DNA from: Hydractinia symbiolongicarpus
Taxonomy: Eukaryota > Cnidaria > Hydrozoa > Anthoathecata > Hydractiniidae
Direction: 5' to 3'
DNA length: 64,000 nucleotides
NCBI RefSeq assembly: GCF_029227915.1
Contig: NC_079882.1
Span: 7,006,001 to 7,070,000 of the forward strand
The notes beneath the pieces were generated by a model. It made no database searches. It was not told the origin of the DNA and saw only the letters and a program-made list of their open reading frames with translations. This document shows, piece after piece, positions 12,401 to 23,766 of this stretch (its first letter is position 1; each line of letters opens with the position of its first letter). Position numbers and translations under genes: made by a program.

Positions 12401-15081
12401 AATTCCCTTCAGGTAATAACACGGTTTGAGAATCACTTCGCTCTATTTGTGGGGTTACATAATAAACAACATCTTTTTATGTTGTTTAGCCGTATGTATG
12501 TGAGACACCACAAGGTACGGAATATTCTGGAGTACGATTCAGTGGCTCGGTACGTAAATTTTGGTTTAACTTATTCAAGAATTTCAGTTCAGTTTCAGAT
12601 ATCCTGCAAGGACTTGCACGTTTTAACTTGATGATCTCCTTTACCTGTTGATAAAGCTCTACTTGCCAATTATTATGTTTTCATCGAACTTAACAAGTTC
12701 TTTTCTTTTCATCTGCTTCAATCAGCTATGTGGCGTATCAATCTTGCGAGCTGGAGAGGCTTTAGAAGATGCACTTGTTTCTGTCTGTAAAGACGTGAAG
12801 ATTGGTAAAATCCTCATTCAAACTAATATACACACAACGGAACCAGAGGTGAGTGCAAGTCGCTTTAAAGCGTACTCCTTTGTTTTTAGTATTTTTTGCG
12901 CGCGCAAATTTTTGCGCTCTCATACAATAGTCTAATTAGTGCGCAAAAGTTTACACAAATTACGAAAATCTCAGAACAATTGTGCTGAAATTAGTGCGAA
13001 TAAGGTCGTCACGCAACCACAGAAGCTGAAGAACGGAATATTTTCATCGGTATATTCTAACGAGGTTTCTGTTAATGAAAATGTTTCATCTGCGAAAAGT
13101 TAGAAATGGCGTCACCTAAGATGTACCTTTTGCAAAATTTTATTTATTCTTAGCTTCACTACCTTCGTCTTCCAAGAGATATTGAAAAATATCAAGTCAT
13201 TTTGATGGATGCCACGGTCGCTACTGGCGCAGCAGGTAATATGTTTATAGTAGTTTAACATACAATCAAATCCCGCTCGAACTCTCGATAGACCGGACAA
13301 AAATTTTAAGATTTTCAAGATTGTGCCACTGCGATACAACAAGGTTACACAAGGAGTAAATTCAAGATAGCAGGTTTTAATTTTTTGACAAGTTGCGGTT
13401 TAACTTAAAAGAAAAGAATATCAAAGGAATACAACCCTACCTAAATATTAAAAACATTCGAAAACATTTGAAAACATTCGGAAATAGAAATAGAGTTCGA
13501 ACACTCAAACAAAAATGTTTATGATGGGTTGTTATCGAGAGGGCCCTTTTTGAAATAACTTAAGTTGAAGGTAAAATGAGGAGTAAAAGAAACATCACAA
13601 ATTAAGACAGATTTCTGAATTTAAATTTAACAAAAAAATTCTTCTAAATCCGAATCTTTGTTATGTTCAATGTTCTGTTCTAATGCGTCGATTTTTTTCA
13701 CTTTTAGCTTTGATGGCAATACGTATTTTACTGGTGAGTTTGAGAAGAGATTCTCTGTTTTAAGTTTAAATTTGTTTCTGTACACCTGCTGCTTTAAAGC
13801 GACATCATTTCTTGATACGTTTAAGAACTTTATGTAAGTTCAATAAGCTTCGAGGTGGTACAGTCCAACCTGTCTATAGCGGACACCCACAACTTCTTTT
13901 AAAATGTCCGATGTGATCACGTTTCCGCTATGTAGAGGTTTTCAATATTACGTCAAGTGATTACTTAAGTCTTTGCGGCAAAGGGTTATTGGTCATTATT
14001 AATCTTTCTGAAACACAAATCTAAGAGTTTTTAAGTTAAAAACATTTGAGAGAACTCAATTTTTCTTTTCGTGAAGCGATAACTCATGAGAAAAATTGGA
14101 AAAACTATCGAATGTGTCGCTTCAATTTCTGCAAAGTAATTTAAATTTCATTATTTGTATTTTTCCTATATTTTATGCTCTCAGTGAGATCGATGTGTCC
14201 ACTATAGACATTAATTTAAATTAATTCACATGGCTCTGAAAAAATGTGCGTCTGTTAAAATACTGTGTAAAATATATAGGTTTACTTAATAGAGTTTTGA
14301 CTGTGGCGCAGTTTGGCTATATATCATACCCACTATAGACAGGTTTGACTGTAAAATATTTCAAAATACAGCAAGAGGGAGATACTTTTTATTTCACCCT
14401 CTCTGTGACTACTGTGTTAAATTTTTAGATCACTAAAATATAGGTTAAAATGTAGAAAACTAGACTAAATTCTGTATCCTTTCTCTTACATTTGTTTTTT
14501 TATCAACAGGATCACGACGTAAGGGAAGAAAACATCACTTTTGTCTCACTGATCATGGCTCAAGCAGGCGTGAATACAATATCCTGTGCTTTTCCAAAAG
14601 TGAAGATTGTCACCACTTCTGTGGATAAAGATATGAACGATAAGTTTCACATTGTACCAGGGATAGGTGAGTACACATCCTTGTGTTTATGACTTTAAAT
14701 TGAGAAGAGTGGGTAAAGTTTGAATCGTAGAGGGGAGAGTTGCACGCAGTCAAAATGTCTAACGTTTTTTTTATTTCATCGCAAGCGAATGTATACATAT
14801 ATGAATGTTTACTATACGTATTTTATAATGGTTGCAATTTTTTGTCTGTAAATGTGTTATATTTGTATCAGTATGTGTAAGGCATTTTCTTAGAATGTTA
14901 CTTACTTTAATTTTCCCCTAGCGAAGATAGCAGACCGTTAATCCAGCTCTGCAACCATTTTTTCAAAAACGTTTTTACACTCTGTATATAACTTTCACAT
15001 ACTTTAGAATCTATTAAATAACACTTCTTTATTTTTTTAGGAAATTTCGGTAACCGTTACTTTGGCACAGAATTGGAGTAA
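3460..15081 (+). CDS. UCKL1: uridine-cytidine kinase-like 1 (uridine kinase + UPRT domains), 19 exons
   Basis: Two-domain pyrimidine salvage protein, 467 residues from the first ATG. Exons: 3460-3508, 3806-3859, 5723-5829, 5910-6035, 7107-7151, 7261-7332, 8012-8067, 8140-8215, 8896-8953, 9443-9504, 10176-10192, 10560-10658, 11636-11729, 12490-12549, 12726-12848, 13154-13235, 13708-13733, 14510-14666, 15041-15081. The frame stays open across all joins. The kinase half has the P-loop GGSASGKTT, then [26 protein letters not shown] and VIIFEGIM. The C-terminal half is UPRT-like, with [23 protein letters not shown] and [11 protein letters not shown] at the PRPP-loop position, ending [13 protein letters not shown]. 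Known vertebrate UCKL1 is about 550 residues; the shorter N-terminus here may lack an upstream exon, because ATG 3460 directly follows a possible acceptor AG. Intron 2 hosts the DNA element at 4228-5222, and a TA-flanked MITE sits at 13861-14351. Whether the UPRT half is active cannot be told. Confidence 0.93.
4228..5222. mobile_element. hairpin-ended non-autonomous DNA transposon, copy A (995 bp)
   Basis: Ends are inverted: CAGGCTTCTCATTTTG at 4228-4243 and its reverse complement at 5207-5222, flanked on both sides by AAGCAG (4222-4227, 5223-5228) as a likely target duplication. Just inside each end is a palindrome (GGTACGCGAT...ATCGCGTACC on the left; ACGTGAT TG ATCACGT on the right). The inside, about 4370-5100, matches 30680-31410 of copy B. 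No transposase frame. It lies in intron 2 of the UCKL1-like gene. Confidence 0.75.
10940..11130. repeat. TTCGCGAA-rich repeat patch (UCKL1 intron)
   Basis: Several near-copies of TTCGCGA/TCGCGAA, some imperfect, lie within about 190 bp in an AT-rich background. The same style of sequence recurs at 12110-12400, 34930-34975, 35185-35205 and 38270-38470. It looks like a decayed dispersed repeat with short self-complementary cores; no ends could be set. Confidence 0.4.
12110..12405. repeat. TTCGCGAA-rich repeat patch (UCKL1 intron)
   Basis: Repeated CGCGAA/TTCGCG words with spacing of roughly 20-60 bp, the same kind of patch as at 10940. Long open frames here on both strands are a side effect of the low-complexity repeat and have no family likeness. 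Confidence 0.4.
13861..14351. mobile_element. TA-flanked MITE (Tc1/mariner/pogo type), 491 bp
   Basis: Left end starts CAGTCCAACCTGTCTATAG and the right end, read inverted, CAGTCAAACCTGTCTATAG. TA dinucleotides lie directly outside both ends (13859-13860, 14352-14353), the target duplication typical of the Tc1/mariner superfamily. No transposase frame. Located in an intron of the UCKL1-like gene. Confidence 0.75.
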
Positions 15082-15387
15082 AATCCACATTTGTTGTTGC
15101 TTAGTTTTATTGTTACTTTTTGTATAATTTAGCCATGGAAATTTTTATCTAAATTTAGTATGTATAAAACGTCGGTTTATATTTTTTATCTACACTTCAG
15201 TAAAAATATAAAGTTTTTATTTTTAAAGGATTTGTGTAATGTGTTAATGTGTATAATCTCTCTATTATATATGAACGGATTTCAGGAGTTTTTTCTCCCA
15301 ATAGTAAAACGGGTTAAAACTCCCCTATTCGTATGTTATTTCTGATGCTCATCTTGCCATTTAAACGAAAAGAAGCGCCAGTAAAGC

Positions 15388-15561
15388 GTTGTTTCCATTT
15401 GACTGCGTTTTTCGCCATAGCGCGAAAAGCTCACGAGCTTTATTGTTAGCGCATGCGCACTTGGACAACTTTTTAATTTCTTTAAATTACGCACGAGCTA
15501 ACAAAGAAGCTCGTGAGTTTTTTCGCTATAGCGGAAATACAACCAAATGGAAATAAGCCTT
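15388..15561. repeat. foldback element 3' of UCKL1
   Basis: Two arms of about 74 bases are inverted copies of each other: each carries TTTCCATTTG, CGCTATAGCG or a near-copy, CTCACGAGCTT or a near-copy, and TTGTTAGC. About 25 bp separates them. Expected to form a long hairpin in DNA or in the 3' UTR transcript. No clear target duplication was seen. Confidence 0.65.
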
Positions 15562-16423
15562 AATACGTTGATGTTAATTACATGTCACTAGTCTGGTGGG
15601 TTTTTTGTCTTTATTTATATGGCTATCAAGTCGTAGCATTTCTGTATCATGTAACTAGCCAAATTTTTCTTTGAGTTTTTGGAATAGCAATTCTTCCTAA
15701 CTTATAAAATAAATTCAACGGATTCTTTCTTCGTGTTAACCTATATAGTTGCGATTTATTTTTTGTGTGAGAGAGAATTTTTCATCATGGCTGAAGGATG
15801 ACTTGTCAAAGACACTACAGAGTGGAATAATATAGCGTCCCATTTTGAATGTTTTTTTACCTAAATGTATCGATTTTTAGCTTAGTGTATTTCCGTAAAA
15901 ACATTTTCAGTTACAGTTTTTTTGGTTTTATTGTTTATCATGTGTACTGTTGTGTAAACGATAATCGACAAGGTCAAGACGAACGATGCATGCCCAAATT
16001 TTGATCGATTTAAATTGCCATAGAGATATCTCTATGATTTTACTTTCGTTGGGGAAGACATAGATTGTAAATATCAAAGTTTAACATTGTATACCAACTT
16101 AGCAAACGTAGCACAAGGTGGCGAAAGTGCGGGAATGGTTGTTCCTTGTGTGAGAAATTTAAAGTCAGCTCTAAAAAAATATTATAAATAGTCCTTGAAT
16201 TCATGATTTATTTTCAAAGATTTTTTTGTATATGACTGATATTGTACAATATAAAAGAAAAATATATAAAGAGAATAAATAATGAAGTTGTACATAGTCG
16301 CCATAATGAACAGATGTTATATGTTTCTGAGCGCGAAGGCTGAAAGAAAATTTAGATAAAAATACTTTCATTTTCTGCGTTTAAAAAAAGTATTTTTAAT
16401 AAGAAAATTTCTTCTAGCTTTAT
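15562..16423. other. intergenic / convergent 3' region
   Basis: Lies between two genes that point at each other. AATAAA at 15708-15713 (+) could end a long UCKL1 3' UTR. On the minus strand ATTAAA lies about 28 bases after the EF-hand stop. Otherwise nothing recognised. Confidence 0.45.
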
Positions 16424-16903
16424 CTAAAATTCAGATACATCTATCCAATTCAACCACTTTAGAAATTCGTAAAACGAAATCTTCGCGTTGCCATCTTTAT
16501 CGAGTGCATTTAATGCTGAGTCGACATATTGAGCTTGACCGCCCATCTCAACATGCAGTTTTAAAAATTCATTCCTGTCCAATCCTCCACTTCGATCAAG
16601 ATCGTATTTTTGAAACATTTCAACTGCTTTATGCATGAGATGAAACCTAGAAGAATCATTCACATTTTTTAATTTCTCTCCGCTGTTCAGCCATGCTCTA
16701 AATTCATCAAAGGATAACTTTCCACTAGCATCTTTGTCGACTAATAATGAATAAGTTTCAGCCTCTTCCTGACTTAGTCCTAGATCATTTTGCAGCAGCT
16801 GTGGAAGCTCTGAGATACTTAAGTTTCCGCTTCCGTCTGAATCGTATTTGGTAAATAAACTTTTTAAAACGATATCTGGAGTTCCTTCGTCAAAATAAGA
16901 CAT
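16424..16903 (-). CDS. four-EF-hand calcium-binding protein (calmodulin superfamily)
   Basis: A 159-residue soluble protein encoded in one exon. Four 12-residue calcium loops are clear: DSDGSGNLSISE (21-32), DKDASGKLSFDE (56-67), DLDRSGGLDRNE (101-112) and DKDGNAKISFYE (135-146). All start with Asp, carry Gly or its usual substitute at loop position 6 and end with Glu, so all four should bind calcium. There is no signal peptide or membrane helix, so it is probably cytosolic. The linker between the second and third hands is about 33 residues, longer than in calmodulin, so it is not calmodulin itself. Hydrozoan photoproteins (about 190 residues, three working hands) are a different architecture. 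A TATA-like box lies 48-57 bases upstream. The exact orthologue is not recognised. Confidence 0.92.
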   Translation of the reverse strand: MSYFDEGTPDIVLKSLFTKYDSDGSGNLSISELPQLLQNDLGLSQEEAETYSLLVDKDASGKLSFDEFRAWLNSGEKLKNVNDSSRFHLMHKAVEMFQKYDLDRSGGLDRNEFLKLHVEMGGQAQYVDSALNALDKDGNAKISFYEFLKWLNWIDVSEF

Positions 16904-16950
16904 GTTGTAAGGCTTCTCAAAATGAATGTTTATGTTCTCTCAAGCAATGC

Positions 16951-16960
16951 TTTTTATATA
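16951..16960 (-). promoter_or_regulatory. TATA-like box for the EF-hand gene
   Basis: Minus-strand TATATAAAAA, 48-57 bases upstream of the ATG. Transcription would start about 20-25 bases before the ATG, giving a very short leader. Inferred from position and consensus only. Confidence 0.45.
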
Positions 16961-17966
16961 GTTTTTACAATGTAAACATGACACATTTGATTAAGGCTCT
17001 TTTTACACTTAAAAACTTCAATATTTGAAAGTTCATACATGTCTTCTTATTGTATGTTAATTAATCGTAATGTTTTGCAAATTGTAGTTAAGTATTCTTC
17101 TGATAATACCGAAAATTTCGTGTGAATTTAAGTTAAAGAGAGAAAATACACAACATACAATTCAAAAAATTATGCAATGAAAACCGTACTTTAATTTCAT
17201 TAAACTTGTGCTCTCTCCTTCACAGATCTTATTTAAAGTAAGACGTGGAGATCTTCGTATTTTGTTAAATAATTAAACGCCCTGGCGTTATTTTAGCACG
17301 TTCATGGTCCCATAGATCAACTCTACCTTTAATTAAACTTTAAAAAGTTCTTTAGAAAGTTCTTCATGGTCGAAACAAGTTTATATTTTATCTATCTTTT
17401 ATCTATCTTATTTTTTCTATATATGCATCACCACCAGGATTTCAAGAGTTGAGCGCGTGTTTTAAGGGTATGAAATGTTTTTAGTTTTTCAATGGGGTGT
17501 TTGTTTTTGTTTTGGGGTGTGAATTTTTGAACGTTGGCGTTTCTTCGAAATTTTTCATTAACGCAGGCGTCAAAGACAATCAGTCTTCAGTCCGTGTAAA
17601 GATTTACAGGTTTGCACAACGTACACATCCCAGTCATCACTATTTCGTACATTATTCAGTTAATAAAACCAAATACGTATAGGCTGTCTATGAAGGTACC
17701 CCTAGTAAAAGGAGCAACACGGAGACAAATAGTAATACCTCAAATATGTTCTCGGTATCCTAGTGACTAGATTGTTCTTCTCAAGGAAGCAATTAGAATA
17801 ATGTTTATACTGAAATATGTAAATATTTTAGTTTGAACTTTATTCTAATTGGTGATTACGTTACACTCCACCGCAGATTTTTAGTACGTAACAACTACTC
17901 TATAGCAGTTGATTAAAGAAGAGCGCATCATTAAAATAATTGGTTTGTGTTTGTAAATAGAGGAAA
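16961..17966. other. intergenic between divergent genes
   Basis: AT-rich spacer between the EF-hand gene (-) and the acidic secreted protein (+). A 61-codon open frame at 17497-17682 has no family likeness. Nothing else recognised. Confidence 0.4.
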
Positions 17967-18758
17967 ATGTTGTTCAAAATGGCTGTTGCATTGCTTTGTA
18001 TGACGCTTCTTATACTACAAGCAAGTAAGTGTAAAATTTGTCTCAAACACAAACAAAATGTAACCAATTATAATAAATTTAGTAGATAAAACAATGAGAA
18101 TGAAGTTCTACATAAATAGTTCCTCTCAAAATGCTTCGTTTATGACAGAAATTTAAGAAAAACAGCTAACCAAACACTGGTAGTTTTTATAAGAAACCAT
18201 ATTTCCCAAGGTTTTTTTTTAGTCTTTTTGTGTTCATATAAAAAAGAAATCATTATCTCGTCCCCATGACTTTTTCGCTTTCTGACCCTAGCTCGAAGAA
18301 GTCGTGCGATCGAGGCTGATACCCATGATTTTCTTTAAAAGATAGGAACTTTTAGTAATTTCTATATGAATTTTCAAGGCAACTATGTTTGTGGTGATGA
18401 ATTAGACGAACTGGAGAAGAATGAAGAAAAGCACAAGGAAGAATATAAAGAGATGATATACAATGTTGCATCGGATGATCACAAGTATACACAAGATGAA
18501 TTAGACTTATTGCCGGCAGACGAAAGCATTGTATTTACAAAGCATGGACAAGACCAATTTAAGAAAGTGAAGACGGACAATCAAGTTTATGAACGATCAC
18601 ACAATAATGATGCTGCCGCCGACAATGACGACGATGACGATGACGACAGTAATTACGACGACAGCGACGCTAGTGATAATAATGACGGAATTCGTTTCAG
18701 ATCTGAGCAGGATGTCGAAGACTTGTTGGACATAGAGAGCAATGAAGAAGATGAATAG
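17967..18758 (+). CDS. small secreted Asp/Glu-rich protein, two exons
   Basis: Exons 17967-18024 and 18379-18758 join in phase (A + GC giving Ser20) to make 145 residues. The first exon is a clean signal peptide (MLFKMAVALLCMTLLILQA). The mature part is strongly acidic: a Glu/Lys-rich N-terminal half, and a run of seven Asp inside a 25-residue Asp/Asn/Ser tract (about residues 98-122), with a Glu/Asp tail ending NEEDE. One cysteine only (Cys24). Such composition is typical of secreted calcium-binding or matrix proteins, but no named family is recognised. The acceptor (TTTTCAAG) is plain but fits; an alternative start inside exon 2 would lose the signal peptide. Function unknown; extracellular calcium binding is inference from composition. 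Confidence 0.72.
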
Positions 18759-19994
18759 TTCTGAACATACTTACGTTACAAAAAAACGAAAATTAGACCC
18801 TTATACTTAATACGTTAATTGGAAAGAGGAAACCAGGCTACAAAGAAAAGTCAAAAAAATGCTTTTGAATCCCCTTTGTTGTGATATAATCTAAATTTAA
18901 TTTTTAGGTTCAAAACAGAGATATTTCTTTTGAACCCCGACGACAATTTTTGTAGAAGAGCACTGGGGATGAGGTTGGAATCTAGTTTAACCTAAAAAAA
19001 TTAATTTAAGGATGGAAGTTCATGGAATTACTCTAAGGACACACAGTACGCACAGAAATAACACCAACCTCGTCCCTCTTCTTTTCTTTTTTTGTCCTGT
19101 TACTATTACACCGGAGGCAAGATCCACTGCAACCTAAATCTCTAGTACACGAATATTAACTTACGACTTGTTTACGAAGTGAGACGTTGTTTCTGCGCAT
19201 GTGTGTACAAATATCATTCTCGGTATGATCGACGGTAGAGCAACACGACTAGATAAGGCAATGTTACACGCATACCCGCAGGTTTTACACCCTTTCTTTC
19301 TTTGAGAATAGAGGTGTAATTATGCTGGAAAAACTCAGACTAGTGAAATTATGAACAGGTTAATCTCCTGCCACTGTTTCATCTCTGCCGAATACATCTG
19401 CGCTTACCATATTCTCTGCAATTAATATGTTTTTGTTGTATATTCCCCACAGCACGATAGCAGTTAGGGAAATTTACGACATAAAACAACGCAAATTTAC
19501 ACTTTTGTTTTAATCTTTTTTTCTAATAGACCTTTGCTTAGCCTCGGATATTACACTTGTTTTTTTATAAACAACGATTTCTTCGGCTCAGCGACGGTTA
19601 AGATTTTTTTATTCCAGGTTATGTGTTGTTTAAAAGTAGCAGAAAATCATGAGTATGTAAGAAATGGCCAAGAAATGGATGTAGCTATCGAAAAAGAATT
19701 TTCTGCTTCGTATAAATAAAAGAGAAGTTTTATTTATTTTTTGTTTCTTAGTGAAAACCAGATACGGGACATTTTATTTTTCGACTCTTGCTTTTTTTCA
19801 TATTAGTGTTTTAGCATAATCAATCGCCAAAGAGATCAAATTTGTCATATTTTCCCAGCTTTTCAATCCCAGTAACCACCGCAACAAATTTAAGTAATCC
19901 ATTAAAATGAAACTGCCACAGTTTGCTTTTTAACATAATTTTTTCGTTCTGTTAGATTTTTGCGATATTTAATTCGAAAAATCCACTCCCCCTC

Positions 19995-20025
<31 letters not shown>

Positions 20026-20774
20026 CCTCTCCACTGCATTAAGTTTTAAGGTAGTCGTAAAGATTCTTAGCTTTCACTGTCTGTGGGGAAAATATGCACG
20101 GCTTTGAAATTGAACATCAGAGATCAGTCACGGTTGCTTTTTTCTTGATTTATAAAATATTAATAAAGTAAAGTTGTCTTGTTGGTTTTTCTATAAAATA
20201 ATGTTTTTCTTTTTTGGTAAAAGACCCTGTAAAAAAGAAATCTATAATATATTACTAAATTTAGAAAGTCTAGCGCATATGTATCATAAACCAGAGTTTA
20301 TCTTCATAATCGTAAAAAAGCGCGGTGTAGTCCAGGGAGATATCCCTTTACGAAAACAAATTCGGAGACAAAGTTATAACTTCGAATGGTTTATTAACTC
20401 TTAAATATTTACCTACAAAACGCGCCTTGAATTAGAAGATTAAAAACATCAACAAACTTCAATATGGCAACCTCTTTTCCAAATTGTTTTAATGTTAGAG
20501 TTTTTTATTCATGCCAAACTTCTGCTCCGATAAAAAATCCTGGAATCGAAAATGCTTAACTTTCTCTGTTTTGAAAAGAACCATGTTTTATTCATAGATT
20601 ATAATAAAAGGTAAAACAGACAGATTGTAAAGAATTGTGATGTTAAACTTATAAGATGGCTTCTTTCTGGTTATTTTTAATATACAAAGACTCCATCAAT
20701 TTGTCTGTTTAAAATGGATTGTATTTAAAGACTAGATTAACACGCAAACGAAATTGTAAAGCACGAATTTGAAC
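18759..20774. other. intergenic region
   Basis: AT-rich. Holds the C/CA microsatellite at 19987-20025 and fragments at about 18965 and 19065 that resemble the CAACCTCGTCCC repeat ends. Open frames of 61 and 76 codons (19534, 20174) have no family likeness. TATTTAAAG at 20722-20730 may be a TATA-like element of the next gene. Confidence 0.4.
19987..20025. repeat. poly-C tract plus (CA)n microsatellite
   Basis: A C run broken only once, followed directly by about eight CA units. The complementary G run could form a quadruplex. This is a likely site of length variation and sequencing error. Confidence 0.85.
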
Positions 20775-22301
20775 ATGGTGAAGTACACAACATTTACCGT
20801 GGGAGTTGTTGCTTCCATGTTCTTGTTACTCGCCTGTGTTGGCATGGCAACATTTGCTCAATTATCCCAAACATGGTGGCTTATCGAGACAAATTCTTCT
20901 ATAATTTACGATTTTGGATTGTACAAAATTTGTGCACGCAATGCAAGCAAAAAAACTTGTTATCATTACGACGAACACAACATTGGATCGTCGGTGAATA
21001 ACAGAATTCAGGACCTGGATTTAAAGACCTTAACAACCGGTATGTCATTTTCGGTATAATAATCGTTAGCCCGTGGAAAAATCCACGGGTTAGCCCGTCC
21101 TTTTTATACCGCATTGCGTGCGACTCGCTACTTGCGCAGATAAGCTACCATTTTGCGTGACAGACAGACAGATGGGCAGACGTATACTGGTTTTATAATA
21201 TAGACAATTAGGGAAATATCTTTCGCGGGGTGATTACTGTTTTTATTTGTTGCAGCGAAACCGCCTTATGGACATCCACCTGACCGGCTAGGTTATTTTC
21301 AAAAAGATTTTGTGTATTCTCGACTCTCTTTGAGACACTCTGGGACGAGAATGGATTTTGTTGTTTATGTACGTTAGCTTTTCAAGCGACATAAGCAAAG
21401 AGGACAATGTTCTAGAAAAAAGAACGCATGTGCTACACACAGTCAATGTTGTTTCAGAAATACAATTCAACTTCCAAAACATTGCAGTGCCAAAATTGTT
21501 CTGTCTTGATTCAAATCGAAAAGAAGGAATCTACATGTTTTCTTCTCTTTTGTTTTTAGAAACAACAGCCGGCCAAACAGTTTGGTTGCTATCAATTTTT
21601 GCCATTATTTCACATTTTCTATCATGCTGTCTTGGGCTCAAAATAACCACCACATCTTTGAAAGAGAAACCTGTACTAAACTTTATACGCTACCAGTTGG
21701 CAATTATACTAGTTGGAAGTAAGTTTTATATATGTCACAATTTTTGCTTGTATGCATTTTGAAGGAACCAAAATTTACTTTTCAATAGACCTTTTGGAGT
21801 CGACACAGGGTTCCTTACCACCAATTTTCAACTGAAACACTACTTTAAGGTACAGTCCAAGTTGCATTATCGGTTGTTTAGTTAATCACTTGTTGTGCGA
21901 AAAACCACTGTGCATGTCCTCCTTTGCATGACCAAATCGGATACTAATAAAGTAGATTATTTAAGTAACTAATTGCAAAGAATTATAAAAAAATGCATTA
22001 ATTATGTTTATGTTTAGTGATATGCAACATCGCATGCGTCGTCACGGCTTACACGATGAAAGAAGATGTACTGGACAATGGCGTAAAATTTCTCATAAAG
22101 CGTGGATACTTGGCTGATGCTGGAAATTCATCCGCAGGAACAGGATTGAAATTACAAGTCGCGTCTTCTATTACAATAATTGCTCCTTGTGTGATCTATC
22201 TCATCTTAGTGGAACGTGCGAGACGATGCCAAGTTATTTATAAAAATAAAACGTGCCATACAACTTTAAACTCACCAAACACACTTTCTCGTTTCTTATA
22301 G
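20775..22301 (+). CDS. claudin/PMP22-like four-helix membrane protein 1
   Basis: Exons 20775-21039, 21560-21718 and 22018-22301 give 235 residues; the ATG at 20775 is the first in frame. Helix 1 is near residues 7-30; the first extracellular loop has WW...FGLYKIC...C, the tryptophan, G-L-(W/Y) and paired-cysteine pattern of the claudin/PMP22/EMP superfamily. Helices 2 (VWLLSIFAIISHFLSCCLGL), 3 (across the exon 2/3 join) and 4 (near ITIIAPCVIYLILV) follow, then a short basic cytoplasmic tail. The family makes cell-cell junctions or modulates channels; which role applies here is unknown. Intron 1 carries a Helitron-like element and a possible in-phase 36-nt exon at 21256-21291. A paralogue with the same exon plan lies next, at 23767-26191. 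Confidence 0.8.
21061..21205 (-). mobile_element. short Helitron-like non-autonomous element, copy 2
   Basis: Matches 2105-2252 over its whole length, with the same hairpin (21070-21089), GACA-rich inside and TCTATATTATAA minus-strand start. The terminal CTAG of copy 1 is TTAT here, so this end is mutated or the boundary differs. It lies in intron 1 of the first claudin-like gene. Confidence 0.6.
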
Positions 22302-23766
22302 TATATTCGCTACTAGTTTGATGGGTATCTGTGTTTATTGAGTAGTAGCCACATAGTTTGCAAAGCATTCTGCTGAGTAAACGGTCATGTTATTAACAAT
22401 GGGATCCACTCTGTTTGTGCCACTGATTTTGTGATGGGGTTAACAAACCTCCTTTAGAAAACCTAACAAGGAAAACCCTTAGAGTTTTAAGCAAATTCTA
22501 TCTATATAAAAAAATTAGCGTGTTTTGATCTTTTTACACCAAGATTGGCTTTTTCCCAATTTTTCAGCCTAGCGGATATCCTCGTTTCTATGTACTATTG
22601 GCTTAAGCCGTTTTTTATTATACAGACGGCGAGGGAAAATCCCCTTGAAAAAATGTCGCCTAGTAAAGTGTATGGTTAATTTTTAATACACGAAAAAAGA
22701 AAAAAAAATATGTATTTGACTTCCTATGTAATTCTATAAGTAACTAGGAAAAGAATCATCATTAAAATTAATTAATCATCATTTTTTTGATTTTGTTATT
22801 TATCGTTTTTTGGAACGTATTTTTTTCTTTGGCAACATCTTGCCAGCTACCGCAATGCGAGACAGCATGCTGGGCGGTCACCTTCACAAGTAATATTTCG
22901 TCATGTGATGAAAGGACGGGGGAAGTTTAATGTTTAGTAATTAGACTTCGTGGTTTTAGGTACAGGTATGTAGGCTTTATGAAGTCCTAGTTATTCTGCC
23001 CATCCTATGTTGGCAAAAAGCTTCAATTCATAATTTCACAGGCGCATAGATCAGGTAAGCAGCGTTTAAATGTGTAAGTCGTGCTTTCTTGGATGTCTTT
23101 GATCATACAGAAAAATTCACCCTCAAAGCTCACGGAGGCCCTGAGTTTGAGACTTGCATTGCTATCGTCGCAACAAGAAGTACATTTTGGACCTAAATAA
23201 ATTACCTAGGACAAGTTCGAATTTCATCAAGCTAGTAAAGAAATATCCTACATTATTTTCATAGGATCCTAAGTCAACTTTGAACATTGAGAAGTGAACT
23301 TTTGACAAGTTCAAATTAAGTCAGGCTACTAAAATATCCTTGTGACATCGAACTTTTCGAAATTAGCTACCTTGTCTCACTAAATCTTGCGGATGGTTAT
23401 ATATTAAACGAAATGACAGCAAAAGAACACGTTTTATATTTTTAGTAGTGACCTGGAAACTAAATTGTTTTCAGCGAATGATTAATCCAGCGTTAATGAA
23501 CCATGATATAAACACAACAGCAAACACAGCGTATTTTCTTTTGAAACAACACAAAAGCTTTCGATAAAAAGCTTTTCTGAGCTAGTAATTGCTTTTATAA
23601 TTTCTATTATAGTGAAATATCCCGGACAATTTGTAACCACGGTAACACAGTTCTCAACAAGTCGGGGATTAAAAATCAAATATTACTATTGGTGTAAAAT
23701 TGCGATGGTTAATTAATTCAAAAACAGAAGTATCCCGGCTGTAAAAATATTGCCAGTTTGTTTAAG
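22302..23766. other. intergenic between the claudin-like genes
   Basis: Nothing recognised with confidence. AT-rich, with short runs of A and T. Confidence 0.4.
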
